NCBI GenBank assembly: GCA_037440385.1
Contig: JBBIUI010000027.1
Span: 1 to 26,222 of the forward strand
Origin: CG2-30-68-42 sp037440385
GTDB lineage: Bacteria > Pseudomonadota > Gammaproteobacteria > Burkholderiales > Rhodocyclaceae
DNA: 26,222 bases
Reading direction: 5' to 3'
Part shown: positions 6,616-16,534 of the stretch, piece by piece
Layout of the letters: every line of letters begins with the position of its first letter
Position numbering within the stretch: position 1 is the stretch's first letter
Made by a program: the position numbers and the translations under genes
Notes under the pieces: model-generated
The model's input: the letters and a program-made list of their open reading frames with translations, nothing else
Database searches by the model: none
What the model was told of the DNA's origin: nothing

Positions 6616-8079
6616 TCACAGCCGGTACTCGAGCTGCAGCCGCGTCTGCAGTTTCTTCGCCTGCTTGAACGCCTCCTTCAGGATGTGGCGTTCGAGTTCG
6701 TTGAGCTCGTCCGGATCGACCCGGTTGGCGCCCCGTGCGCCTTCCCCCGCCCGGTGCTGCTGGCGAAGCCGCAGCATCAGGATGAAGTGGAAGCCGTCGA
6801 TGATCGCGGCGACGTCATCTCCGCCGAAGGACATGCGATCGGCCACCGACCGCAGGCGCTGCACGGTGCCGGTCGCCGGCACGCCGCTCGCCAGCGCAAA
6901 GATGCGCGCCGCATCCACGAAGGGGCGCGAGCCGTACATCTTCAGGTCGATCGTGTGCGGAAATTCGCCCGACCCGTCGAACACGAAGTCGCGGATCAGT
7001 CCGAGCGGCGGCTGACATTGCAGCGCATTCGTCGCCATCTGCCGCAGGAACAACGGATGGTCGGCGGTGCGCGCGAGCAGCCACTCGCGCAGCCTGGAGG
7101 CCAGCTCCTCGTCGCCGTACAGCGACCGGAAATCGAAGAAGATCGCGGCGTTGAGCAGCGCCTGCGGTTGCGCCCGGTCCATCCAGTCCGCGAAGGTATG
7201 CTGCCATTGCGCGAGCGAAAGGCACCATTGCGGATTGCCCGCCATGATGTTGCCCTTGCACAGCGGAAAGCCGCACCGGTCCAGCCTGCGGTTGACCTCC
7301 TGCGCGAACGCGACGAAAGCCGCGCGGTACCCGTCGGCCTGCTCGGCCGAGTCGGCCTCGAAGATGATGCCATTGTCCTGATCCGTGCTCAGCGTCTGCT
7401 CCAGCCGGCCTTCGGAGCCGAGCGCGATCCAGCACCACTGGACGACCGGCAGCCGGAACTGCGCCATCGTCAGCTCGATGACGCTCAGCGTCAGCAGATC
7501 GTTGAGCGTCGAGATCAGGTTGGTGAGCGGTTCGGCGCCCACACCCTGCGTGAGCAGGTTGTGGGCCAGCGATGCGATGTCGTGCGCGGCATGCTCCAGC
7601 ACGGACATGTCCGACGCACGGCGGATCTGCTCGCTGATCTCCTTGACCCCCACACGCTGAAGCGCGAACAGGTCGTTCTGCGAAACGATGCCGGTGAGCC
7701 GTCCCTGGTCGTCGACGACCAGCACGTGACGGATGCCGTGGCGGGCCATCGCGACGGCCGCCTGGTAGGCGCTCGCGCCCGGGCGCAGCGTCACCAGCCC
7801 CGAGGTCATCACGTCGACGACCGGCGTATCGAGATGGCAGCCCTTCAGCGCGACCCGGCGCAGCAGGTCGGGCAGTGTGAAGATGCCCACGGGCACCTGC
7901 CCGTCGCCGAGCACGACGATGACCGAGCCGACGCCGTTCGCGTCCATCGCCTGCAGCGAATCGCGCACGCTCGCCTGCGGCCCGACGGTGACCGGCGCGC
8001 GCCGGATGATCGAGGACAGCGGGCTGTACATCGACTGGTACTGTCCGTGGAGGATGCTCCGGAGCGTTTCCTGGCTCAT
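6616..8079 (-). CDS. CBS-domain DUF294 putative nucleotidyltransferase
   Basis: This 487-residue cytoplasmic protein has two CBS domains (about residues 25-80 and 88-145; A-R-H-G-I-R-H-V-L-V-V-D lies in the second). A helical linker follows, then the DUF294 nucleotidyltransferase core (about 170-330) with the GlnD-like signature G-S-E-G-R-L-E-Q (221-228) and T-D-Q-D-N (232-236), whose acidic residues would bind metal. The DUF294 C-terminal substrate-binding region is at about 330-480, with M-Y-G-S-R-P-F-V-D-A-A-R. Many relatives carry an extra N-terminal cyclic-nucleotide domain; this one does not. CBS pairs usually sense adenine nucleotides. The target is unknown. The gene is 25 bases downstream of the exonuclease fusion, in the same operon. 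From memory, DUF294 proteins, DnaQ-like exonucleases and acetate symporters also cluster in other Proteobacteria. Confidence 0.92.
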   Translation of the reverse strand: MSQETLRSILHGQYQSMYSPLSSIIRRAPVTVGPQASVRDSLQAMDANGVGSVIVVLGDGQVPVGIFTLPDLLRRVALKGCHLDTPVVDVMTSGLVTLRPGASAYQAAVAMARHGIRHVLVVDDQGRLTGIVSQNDLFALQRVGVKEISEQIRRASDMSVLEHAAHDIASLAHNLLTQGVGAEPLTNLISTLNDLLTLSVIELTMAQFRLPVVQWCWIALGSEGRLEQTLSTDQDNGIIFEADSAEQADGYRAAFVAFAQEVNRRLDRCGFPLCKGNIMAGNPQWCLSLAQWQHTFADWMDRAQPQALLNAAIFFDFRSLYGDEELASRLREWLLARTADHPLFLRQMATNALQCQPPLGLIRDFVFDGSGEFPHTIDLKMYGSRPFVDAARIFALASGVPATGTVQRLRSVADRMSFGGDDVAAIIDGFHFILMLRLRQQHRAGEGARGANRVDPDELNELERHILKEAFKQAKKLQTRLQLEYRL

Positions 8080-8104
8080 GGCAGCATTCGGTTCGTTCTT
8101 CCCG

Positions 8105-10291
8105 TCAATAGCGAATGCGCGCGTAATAGGTCTTCTCGGCGGCCGCGCGTGCCTGGCGCAGCGTCACGATACCCTGCTCGGCGAGCAGCGGCAGCATCCT
8201 GAGGAACACCTCCGCCGTCAGGATCGCGTCGCCGAGCGCGGTGTGCCGGCCGATGACCTTGACGCCGAGCCGCGCGGCGATCGCCTCCAATCGGTGCGAT
8301 TCCTGGTTCGGATGTATGACCGGCGACAGCAGCAGCGTATCGAGCACCGGCTGCGTGAAGCGCACACCGGTCGCCTCCTCCTTGAGCTGCAGGAAGCGCA
8401 TGTCGAACGCGGCGTTGTGCGCGACCATCACGGTGTCCTCGCAATAGGCATGGAAACCGGGCAGCACGCGGTCCAGGGTCGGCTGGCCGCGCAGCATCTG
8501 CTCGGTGATGCCGTGGATCTTGACCGACTCGGCTGCCAGCGCCCGTCGCGGATCGATGAGCTGTTCGAATCTCTCGTGCCCGAGCAGGCGGCCATTGACG
8601 ATGCGCACCGCGCCGATCTGGATGATCTCGTCGCCGGCGGACGGTTCCAGCCCGGTGGTCTCGGTATCGAAGACCGTGTAGGCGAGCTGCGCGAGCGGGC
8701 GATCCTCGAGCTGCGCGTACTCGCCCGTCGTGCGGAACAGATCGAAGTCGTAGTATTCGGGGCGGCTCTCGATCGACGCGGCGCTGCCGTCCTCGAGGCC
8801 GGCGGGCGGCGCGGCCACCGGCACGAGGAAGCGGAACAGCGCGCGATGCGCCGCCTTGTCACGCTGGAACCAGATCTCGCCGCCGTGCCGGTCCATGATG
8901 TCGCGCAGCGTCAGCGGCGTGGCTTCGCCGCCGAACTGCATCGGCTCGAGCTCCCATGACATCGCAGTCTCGGTGCCGACCACCGCTCCGGACCAGATCA
9001 GATCGAGGTGCGCGAGGCGCCCGGCCGGAGCGAGCCGCAGGCGGACCTCGCGCACCGCGAATTCCTCCTTGAGCCGCGCGGCGAGATAACCGAGCGCCTG
9101 CAGCAGCGAGAAGCTATCGACCTTGATCCACAATTCCGGTGCCGCCTCCTCGATCTTGGCCGCGAGTTCCACCCGCTGCCCGATACGGCGCGCCGCCGCA
9201 TCGAGGAAATCGGCGGCCAGCATCTCCTCGAGCGGCCAGCGCGCCTTCAGCGAATCGGCATGCTCGCTGACGGTACGATCGAGCCGGGTGCTGAGCACGC
9301 CGATCTCCTCGGCGATGATGCCGACGAAACGCTCGCGCTGCGCGCTTTCCATGTCCGGGTAGGACATCAGCGTCTCGACCGCGGCGCGCACGCTGGCGAT
9401 CGACGCGCGGCTGCCTTCGGTCAGATCGTGCAGCATCTGGTCGCGCCGGCTCTCGGTCTCGAACGAGCGCGTGATGTTGTCCAGGATCAGCACGTAGCCG
9501 CGCACCGCGCGCGCACCCTGCGCCGGGCCGGCATCGCCCGCCTCGCCCAGCACCGGCGCCATCTGCACGCGGATCAGTTGTCCGGCTCGCGTCGCCGTGA
9601 CGAACTGCGCCACCGGATGCGCGCTGCCGCGGCCGAGCCGGTGCTGCACATTGTCGAGCGCATGGGTGATCAGCGCGCGGTCGACCACCGAGAAGATCGA
9701 ACGTCCCAACCCGATCAGCACGGGGCCGCAGGCGCCGTCGGCGAGCGCCATGAACTGGAGCCGTGCACGGTTGTTGTACAGCAGGATGCGGCCGTCCAGA
9801 TTGCACACGACGACGCTTTGCGTGAGCTCCGACATCAGCGCCGCGAGCCGGTTGCGCTCCTCCGCGAGCGAGCGCCCCGCCGTTTCTACCCTCTGCTCGA
9901 CGTCGCGCTCGAGCGCATCGCGCTGGTCTGCGAGCCGGTTGATCGCCTGCGCGAGCACGCACAGTTCGGCGGCACCCTCGCATGCGAGCCGGTGCGCGCG
10001 GTTCGGCCCGGTCAGGATGCGCGCCTGTTCGGCGAGCCGCAACGGCGCGCGCACGTAGGTGTCGAACAGGCGGCGAAGCACGAGGCCCAGCGCGACCGCG
10101 ACGACCAGCACGACGTAGATCGCCAGCCCGACGCGATCCGCGACGAGTTCCAGCATCACCGCCTTGTGGTTCGCCGGCGCACCGGCCCAGAAGGCCGCCG
10201 CGATCCCGGCCAGGGTCGCCGCGAGAAACGCGAGGCCGCCCGCGAGCGCCAGCGCGTATCGGATCCCGACGCGCATCGTTTCCGGGATCAC
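8105..10291 (-). CDS. Membrane HAMP/PAS/degenerate histidine-kinase protein fused to a DnaQ-like 3'-5' exonuclease
   Basis: This is 728 residues from a GTG at 10291; ATG codon 6 is an alternative. The start overlaps the stop of the receiver gene as GTGA, so translation is coupled. Layout: two membrane helices (about 13-38 and 53-75), a HAMP-like region (75-125), a coiled coil (125-150), a PAS-like domain (150-275), kinase-like dimerisation and ATPase regions (281-490), a linker, then an exonuclease (535-705). The exonuclease is complete as a DEDDh type: D542 and E544 in F-D-T-E-T-T-G, D630 in H-N-A-A-F-D, H683 and D688 in H-T-A-L-G-D. The kinase part looks dead. At the H-box the phospho-acceptor position is E292 (T-E-G-S-R instead of S-H-E-L-R), and no N-box or glycine boxes are visible. 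It could be a sensor that gates a nuclease or, less likely, a proofreading-related enzyme. The nucleic-acid substrate is unknown. Confidence 0.92.
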   Translation of the reverse strand: MIPETMRVGIRYALALAGGLAFLAATLAGIAAAFWAGAPANHKAVMLELVADRVGLAIYVVLVVAVALGLVLRRLFDTYVRAPLRLAEQARILTGPNRAHRLACEGAAELCVLAQAINRLADQRDALERDVEQRVETAGRSLAEERNRLAALMSELTQSVVVCNLDGRILLYNNRARLQFMALADGACGPVLIGLGRSIFSVVDRALITHALDNVQHRLGRGSAHPVAQFVTATRAGQLIRVQMAPVLGEAGDAGPAQGARAVRGYVLILDNITRSFETESRRDQMLHDLTEGSRASIASVRAAVETLMSYPDMESAQRERFVGIIAEEIGVLSTRLDRTVSEHADSLKARWPLEEMLAADFLDAAARRIGQRVELAAKIEEAAPELWIKVDSFSLLQALGYLAARLKEEFAVREVRLRLAPAGRLAHLDLIWSGAVVGTETAMSWELEPMQFGGEATPLTLRDIMDRHGGEIWFQRDKAAHRALFRFLVPVAAPPAGLEDGSAASIESRPEYYDFDLFRTTGEYAQLEDRPLAQLAYTVFDTETTGLEPSAGDEIIQIGAVRIVNGRLLGHERFEQLIDPRRALAAESVKIHGITEQMLRGQPTLDRVLPGFHAYCEDTVMVAHNAAFDMRFLQLKEEATGVRFTQPVLDTLLLSPVIHPNQESHRLEAIAARLGVKVIGRHTALGDAILTAEVFLRMLPLLAEQGIVTLRQARAAAEKTYYARIRY

Positions 10292-10659
10292 GCGAGACCG
10301 AGCGTCGCCTTCACCTGGTTGACCAGGTCACGGGTCGAGAAGGGTTTGGTCATGTAGCCGTCCGCGCCCAGTGCCATGCCCTTGGTGATCTCGGTGTCAC
10401 GGCCCTTGGCCGTCAGCATGATCACCTTGACCGACTGCAATTGCGGATTGCCGCGGATCTGCTGGCAGACTTCGAACCCGTTGCGCTTGGGCAGCATCAC
10501 GTCGAGCAGCACGAGGTCCGGCCGCTCGGCTTCCACCGCGCGCAGCGCGGCATCCCCGTCGCCGGCCACGGATACCTCGAAGCCTTCGCGCTTCATCAGG
10601 AACTCCAGCGAGATCACGATGTTCGGCTCGTCGTCGACGATCAGGATCCTTTTCGGCAT
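10288..10659 (-). CDS. Stand-alone receiver-domain response regulator
   Basis: This 123-residue protein is a single receiver domain: acidic D9-D10, phospho-acceptor D53 (L-L-D-V-M-L-P), T83 and K105 (T-K-P-F). There is no effector domain, so it must act by protein-protein contact like CheY or Spo0F. GGAGGG lies 4 bases before the ATG, in the 13-base gap after the symporter-kinase gene. Its stop overlaps the start of the exonuclease fusion, which places it physically and translationally between the active kinase and the nuclease. It is the obvious phospho-acceptor of the upstream kinase. CrbR and CbrB, the usual partners of such kinases, have DNA-binding output domains that this protein lacks. 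Confidence 0.95.
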   Translation of the reverse strand: MPKRILIVDDEPNIVISLEFLMKREGFEVSVAGDGDAALRAVEAERPDLVLLDVMLPKRNGFEVCQQIRGNPQLQSVKVIMLTAKGRDTEITKGMALGADGYMTKPFSTRDLVNQVKATLGLA

Positions 10660-10672
10660 GTGCCCTCCGTTG

Positions 10673-13444
10673 TCATGGCCCGGTCCGGCGCACGCCTTCC
10701 TTCGCCCCGCGCTCCGGATGAATCGGCAGTGTGAACGAGAAGGTCGCGCCCTTGCCGGGCTCGCTTTCGACCCAGATCCTGCCGCCGAAGTGCTCGACGA
10801 TCTGGCGGCTGATCGGCAGTCCCAGACCGGTGCCCTGCGGCTTGCTGGTCAGCGCGTCGCCGCCCTGGCGAAATTTCTCGAACACCAGGATCTGTTCGTC
10901 CTTGCGGATGCCGGGACCGTTGTCGATCACGTCCACCCGCAGCCCGTCGAGCGCGACCGAGAGTTTCACGCGCACCCTTCCGGTTACCGGCTGCACGAAC
11001 TTCACCGCATTCGACAGCAGATTCAGCATCACCTGCATGACCCGGTCGCGATCGGCGCGCACGACTGGCACCTCGTCGGGCAGCTCCAGCGCCAGCGACA
11101 CGTTGCGGTCGCGAAACAGCGCCTGCGTGGCGGCCGCCGACTGTTCGATCACGGTGCGCAGATCGAGCTCGGCGGACTGCCAGTCGATCTTCCCGGATTC
11201 GATCTTCGCCATGTCGAGCACCTGATTCACCAGCCGGGTGAGCCGCTCGCTCTCGGCCGAGATGATGCCGAGGAAACGCTTGCGTTCGGCCAGCGCGGTC
11301 CTGGGATCCTCCAGCAGGATCTCGGAGAACGCGCGGATGGACGTGAGCGGCGTGCGCAGCTCATGGGTCACCGAGGACACGAAATCGTCCTTGAGGCGGT
11401 CGAGCTCCTGCATGCGCGCATTGGCCGAACGCAGCTCCCGCGTCGCGGTCTCCAGCTCGCGTGACTTCTGCTCGATCTGGCGGCTGTAGGCACGCACCTG
11501 CGAGGCTTCGTCGAGGATGTTCATCACCTCGTCCATGCCGAGCGGTTCCTCCTTGACCACGGACGAGACCATCACGCGCGCGGAGGCCGCTCCGATCGCG
11601 CCGGCGAGCAGCGATTCGGCGAAATGCACCAGATCGGCATCCGCATGCAGCGCATCCACGGATGGCGCGCCATGCGCGCGCGCATAACGCTCGAACGCGA
11701 CCCGGGCACGGGCCGGGCCGAGAAAACGCCCGATCAGCGGCAACAGGTCCTCGACCTGCGCACTGCCGCGCCAGAACTGGGCGCCCGCCTTCGACTGCGT
11801 ATGCCGGAACACATCGACGAACAGCGTCGCCTGGCTCGCCTCGACGACGTCCGGGCGCGCCGCCAGCGACACCCAGATGTAGGCGCCGATGTTGGCGGCG
11901 AGGCTCCAGAACAGCGAGTGCGTCGTCTCGTCCATGCCGTCCAGCCCGAACAGCCGTTGCGGCGCGAGCAGGTCGAGCCCGAACAGGCCGGTGCGCAGGA
12001 ACTCCACCGGCAGCCATCCGGACTTCGCGAACGAAGGCAGCAGCAGTGTATAGAGCCACAGCGCGAATCCCGCGCACAGGCCGGCCACCGCGCCGCGCTG
12101 GGTGCCGCCCTTCCAGAACATGCCGCCGATCAGCGCCGGCGCGAACTGGGCCACCGCGGCGAAGGAAATCAGCCCGATGCCGACCAGCGCGTACGCCTCG
12201 CCCGCGGCCCGGAAATAGGTGTAGCCGAGCAGCAGGATGGCGACGATCGCGCCGCGACGAATCGCGAGCAGCAGGCCCGACAGGTCGCGTTCCTGATGCA
12301 GCGGCCACCAGCGCTGGCGCAGCAATCCGGGCATGACGAGATCGTTGCACACCATCGTCGAGAGCGCGATCGTCTCGACGATGATCATGCCGGTGCCCGC
12401 CGACAGCCCGCCGATATATACGAACAGCGCGAGCAGCTCCTGGTGCTGCGCCATCGGCAGCGTCAGCACGAACGTATCCGCATCGACGCTGCCGTCCGGA
12501 AAGTGCAGCAGCCCGCCCAGCGCGATCGGCAGCACGAACACGTTGATCGCGAGCAGGTACAGCGGGAACAGCCAGATCGCCTTGCGCAGGTGGTTTTCGT
12601 TGACGTTCTCGACGACGCCGATCTGGAACTGCCGCGGCAGCAGCATCACCGAGAGCATGGCCAGCAGCGTCAGCGAGGTCCACGAGCCGTAGCTCGCGGC
12701 GTCGTTGCTGAAGGTCATCAGCGAGGCGAGCCGCGGCACCTGCGCGGCGCGTCCGAAGATGTCGCCGGGCCCGTCATAGATGCCGAAGGTCACGAACGCG
12801 CCCACCGCGACGAACGCGACCAGCTTGACCAGGGACTCGAACGCGATCGCCGCGACCATGCCCTCGTGGCGCTCGGTCGCATCCAGATGGCGGGTGCCGA
12901 ACAGGATCGTGAATGCCGCCAGGATCAGCGCGATGTACAGCGTGTTGTCCTGCATCACCGGCAGCGCCGCGGAACGGGCCGGCATGACGATCTCGGGATA
13001 GTGCAACAGGATCGTGAAGCTGTTGGACACCGCCTTGAGCTGCAGCGAGATGTAGGGCACGACGCCGATCACCGCGACCACGGTGACCAGCCCGCCGAGC
13101 AGTTGACTCTTGCCGTAACGCGACGCGATGAAGTCCGCGATCGACGTGATGCGATGGGTCTTGGTGATGCGGATCAGCTTCAGCATCACGAACAGCCACA
13201 GCGCCGCCACGAGCGTCGGGCCGATGTAGATGGGCAGGAACCCGATGCCGGTCGATGCGGCGCGCCCGACGCTGCCGTAATAGGTCCACGTCGTGCAATA
13301 CACCGCGAGCGACAGCGCGTAGATGTAGGGATTGGCGATGATCGACCGGCCCTGATCGGCGCGCTTGTCCCCGATGTAGGCGATCGCGAAGAGCACGCTC
13401 AGGTAAGCGATCGAGCAGGCTACGATCACCCATCCCTGAAGCAT
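10673..13444 (-). CDS. SLC5 symporter-like sensor histidine kinase (CbrA/CrbS type)
   Basis: This 923-residue membrane sensor has residues 1-530 forming a sodium:solute-symporter domain with about 12-13 helices (T-T-W-T-Y-Y-G-S-V-G at 51-60; I-A-D-F-I-A-S-R-Y-G-K at 102-112). Residues about 530-645 match the position of the STAC linker known from such kinases. A coiled coil follows (650-685), then a full kinase core: H-box T-H-E-L-R-T-P-L with H694, N-box N-L-L-S-N-A (808-813), D-N-G-P-G-I (841-846), F-box F-E-K-F and G-T-G-L-G-L (871-876). I see no PAS domain between linker and kinase, unlike longer CbrA proteins. CrbS-type kinases control acetyl-CoA synthetase in other bacteria, and acs lies just upstream on the same strand. 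The receiver-only regulator follows after 13 bases. Confidence 0.95.
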   Translation of the reverse strand: MLQGWVIVACSIAYLSVLFAIAYIGDKRADQGRSIIANPYIYALSLAVYCTTWTYYGSVGRAASTGIGFLPIYIGPTLVAALWLFVMLKLIRITKTHRITSIADFIASRYGKSQLLGGLVTVVAVIGVVPYISLQLKAVSNSFTILLHYPEIVMPARSAALPVMQDNTLYIALILAAFTILFGTRHLDATERHEGMVAAIAFESLVKLVAFVAVGAFVTFGIYDGPGDIFGRAAQVPRLASLMTFSNDAASYGSWTSLTLLAMLSVMLLPRQFQIGVVENVNENHLRKAIWLFPLYLLAINVFVLPIALGGLLHFPDGSVDADTFVLTLPMAQHQELLALFVYIGGLSAGTGMIIVETIALSTMVCNDLVMPGLLRQRWWPLHQERDLSGLLLAIRRGAIVAILLLGYTYFRAAGEAYALVGIGLISFAAVAQFAPALIGGMFWKGGTQRGAVAGLCAGFALWLYTLLLPSFAKSGWLPVEFLRTGLFGLDLLAPQRLFGLDGMDETTHSLFWSLAANIGAYIWVSLAARPDVVEASQATLFVDVFRHTQSKAGAQFWRGSAQVEDLLPLIGRFLGPARARVAFERYARAHGAPSVDALHADADLVHFAESLLAGAIGAASARVMVSSVVKEEPLGMDEVMNILDEASQVRAYSRQIEQKSRELETATRELRSANARMQELDRLKDDFVSSVTHELRTPLTSIRAFSEILLEDPRTALAERKRFLGIISAESERLTRLVNQVLDMAKIESGKIDWQSAELDLRTVIEQSAAATQALFRDRNVSLALELPDEVPVVRADRDRVMQVMLNLLSNAVKFVQPVTGRVRVKLSVALDGLRVDVIDNGPGIRKDEQILVFEKFRQGGDALTSKPQGTGLGLPISRQIVEHFGGRIWVESEPGKGATFSFTLPIHPERGAKEGVRRTGP

Positions 13445-13459
13445 GTCGTGTCGTCCTGT

Positions 13460-13669
13460 TCAGGACTTGTCGCGGCGCTTCTCGATCACGTAGGCCATCA
13501 GCGCGATCAGCGCGGCCCAGACGGTGAATACGTACGCGTACAGCAGCGGGACGCCCGCCACGGCGAGCGGGCGATTGAACAGGTAGAGCAGCGGGTAGTT
13601 GAACAATGCCCAGCCGAACAGGAAGATGCCCGCCAGCCGCTGCCCCGTCAGTGATCCACGCAAAATCAT
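13460..13669 (-). CDS. Small two-helix membrane protein preceding the symporter-kinase
   Basis: This encodes 69 residues from the ATG at 13669, preceded by a good AAGGGCGG ribosome site. A longer reading to 13726 would start inside the promoter. There are two hydrophobic segments (about residues 10-30 and 35-60) and a basic end (E-K-R-R-D-K-S). It stops 15 bases before the symporter-kinase start, whose AGGACG ribosome site lies in the gap, so the genes are co-transcribed. A small membrane protein (CbrX) sits in the same place before cbrA in Pseudomonas, and small DUF485/DUF4212 proteins precede SSS transporters. By analogy it may be a small partner of the symporter-like sensor. The sequence itself is not one I can assign to a named family. 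Confidence 0.8.
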   Translation of the reverse strand: MILRGSLTGQRLAGIFLFGWALFNYPLLYLFNRPLAVAGVPLLYAYVFTVWAALIALMAYVIEKRRDKS

Positions 13670-13700
13670 GTCCGCCCTTGCTGACCGGATCGACGCGGCG

Positions 13701-13706
13701 ATTATA
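13701..13706 (-). promoter_or_regulatory. -10 box of the sensor-kinase operon
   Basis: A perfect TATAAT on the minus strand lies 32 bases upstream of the small membrane protein ATG, giving a predicted leader of about 25 bases with the ribosome site in it. No good -35 hexamer is present, so expression may need an activator or be weak. Confidence 0.5.
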
Positions 13707-13765
13707 GGCGCCGCCGCCCCGGGCACCCGCCGCGGCGCGGCTGCCCGGGGTGGACTCGTTCGCCG

Positions 13766-15748
<1,983 letters not shown>

Positions 15749-15853
15749 CGTCACTCCTTTGCTGGGTTCAACGAACTGCGAGCCTCGGTCTGCGGGCAAC
15801 GCGCGCGCTCACCCGTCGCACGCGCCACCGCGCAAGGTTTCCGGCGATCCGTG

Positions 15854-15859
15854 ATTCTA
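15854..15859 (-). promoter_or_regulatory. Possible acs -10 box
   Basis: TAGAAT on the minus strand lies about 105 bases upstream of the acs ATG. The expected -35 position falls inside the adjacent inverted repeat and does not match TTGACA, which would fit an activator-dependent promoter. Confidence 0.35.
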
Positions 15860-15860
15860 T

Positions 15861-15890
15861 GGGAACTGCGGGAATTTAACGGCAGTTTCC
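15861..15890. promoter_or_regulatory. Inverted repeat upstream of acs, candidate operator
   Basis: GGGAACTGC (15861-15869) and GCAGTTTCC (15882-15890) are inverted copies matching at 8 of 9 positions, separated by 12 bases. Their centres are 21 bases apart, two helical turns, as expected for a dimeric DNA-binding protein. The site abuts the TAGAAT box of acs. The regulator is unknown. Confidence 0.5.
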
Positions 15891-15973
15891 TTACAAAGGG
15901 CTTACTGCGCCGATGCTGCCTCGCAACACCGGTGTAAAATCCGCCGTCCCGGCAAGGCGACCGGCGCGAGACC

Positions 15974-16519
15974 ATGGCGAACCCGACCACCCCGACCAAC
16001 CCTCTTTTCCTGCGTGCGCTGGAAGGATTCATCTTCTGGAGCCGCTGGCTGCAGGCGCCGCTTTACGTCGGGCTGATCTTCGCGCAGGGCGTGTATGTCT
16101 ATCAGTTCATGATCGAACTGTCGCACCTCGTCGAGAAGGCCGGAACGCTCGCCGACACCGACATCATGCTGATGGTGCTCGGCCTGATCGACGTGGTCAT
16201 GATCGCGAATCTGCTGATCATGGTCATCATCGGCGGTTACGAAACCTTCGTTTCGCGGCTCGACCTCGAACACCATCCCGACCAGCCGGAATGGCTCTCG
16301 CACGTCAATGCGGGAATGCTCAAGGTCAAGCTCGCCGTCGCGCTGATCGGCATTTCTTCCATCCATCTGCTGAAGACCTTCATCAATTCGGCGAACCTTC
16401 CGGACCGGGCGATCTTCTGGCAGGTGACGATCCACCTGACCTTCGTCGTGTCGGCGTTCGCGATGGCCTACACGGACAAGGTCATGACCAGCTCGGTCAT
16501 GATGGCGAAGAAGCACTGA
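15974..16519 (+). CDS. yqhA: YqhA/UPF0114 family inner-membrane protein
   Basis: This 181-residue protein has four hydrophobic segments (about 28-46, 62-85, 105-125 and 140-160). Family hallmarks are F-I-F-W-S-R-W-L-Q-A-P-L near the start, the central V-M-I-A-N-L-L-I-M-V-I-I-G-G-Y-E-T-F-V-S and the following W-L-S-H-V-N-A-G-M-L-K-V-K-L segment with S-S-I-H-L-L-K. Function is not established for the family. It is the first gene of a plus-strand series and lies 15 bases upstream of fumarase. The ribosome site is weak. Confidence 0.93.
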   Translation: MANPTTPTNPLFLRALEGFIFWSRWLQAPLYVGLIFAQGVYVYQFMIELSHLVEKAGTLADTDIMLMVLGLIDVVMIANLLIMVIIGGYETFVSRLDLEHHPDQPEWLSHVNAGMLKVKLAVALIGISSIHLLKTFINSANLPDRAIFWQVTIHLTFVVSAFAMAYTDKVMTSSVMMAKKH

Positions 16520-16534
16520 CCCGAAAGGCGACCG

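Larger units (their letters stand above)
15749..15973. other. Divergent control region between acs and yqhA
   Basis: This is 225 bases of non-coding DNA. It contains a minus-strand TAGAAT (15854-15859) as a possible acs -10, the inverted repeat at 15861-15890, and a plus-strand TAAAAT (15935-15940) as a possible yqhA -10. Neither -10 has a good -35. Confidence 0.55.

Noticed and set aside
11624..13654. 676-codon plus-strand frame over the symporter-kinase
   Set aside because: It is antisense to a protein with complete kinase motifs. The product is Arg/Gln/His-rich without structure.
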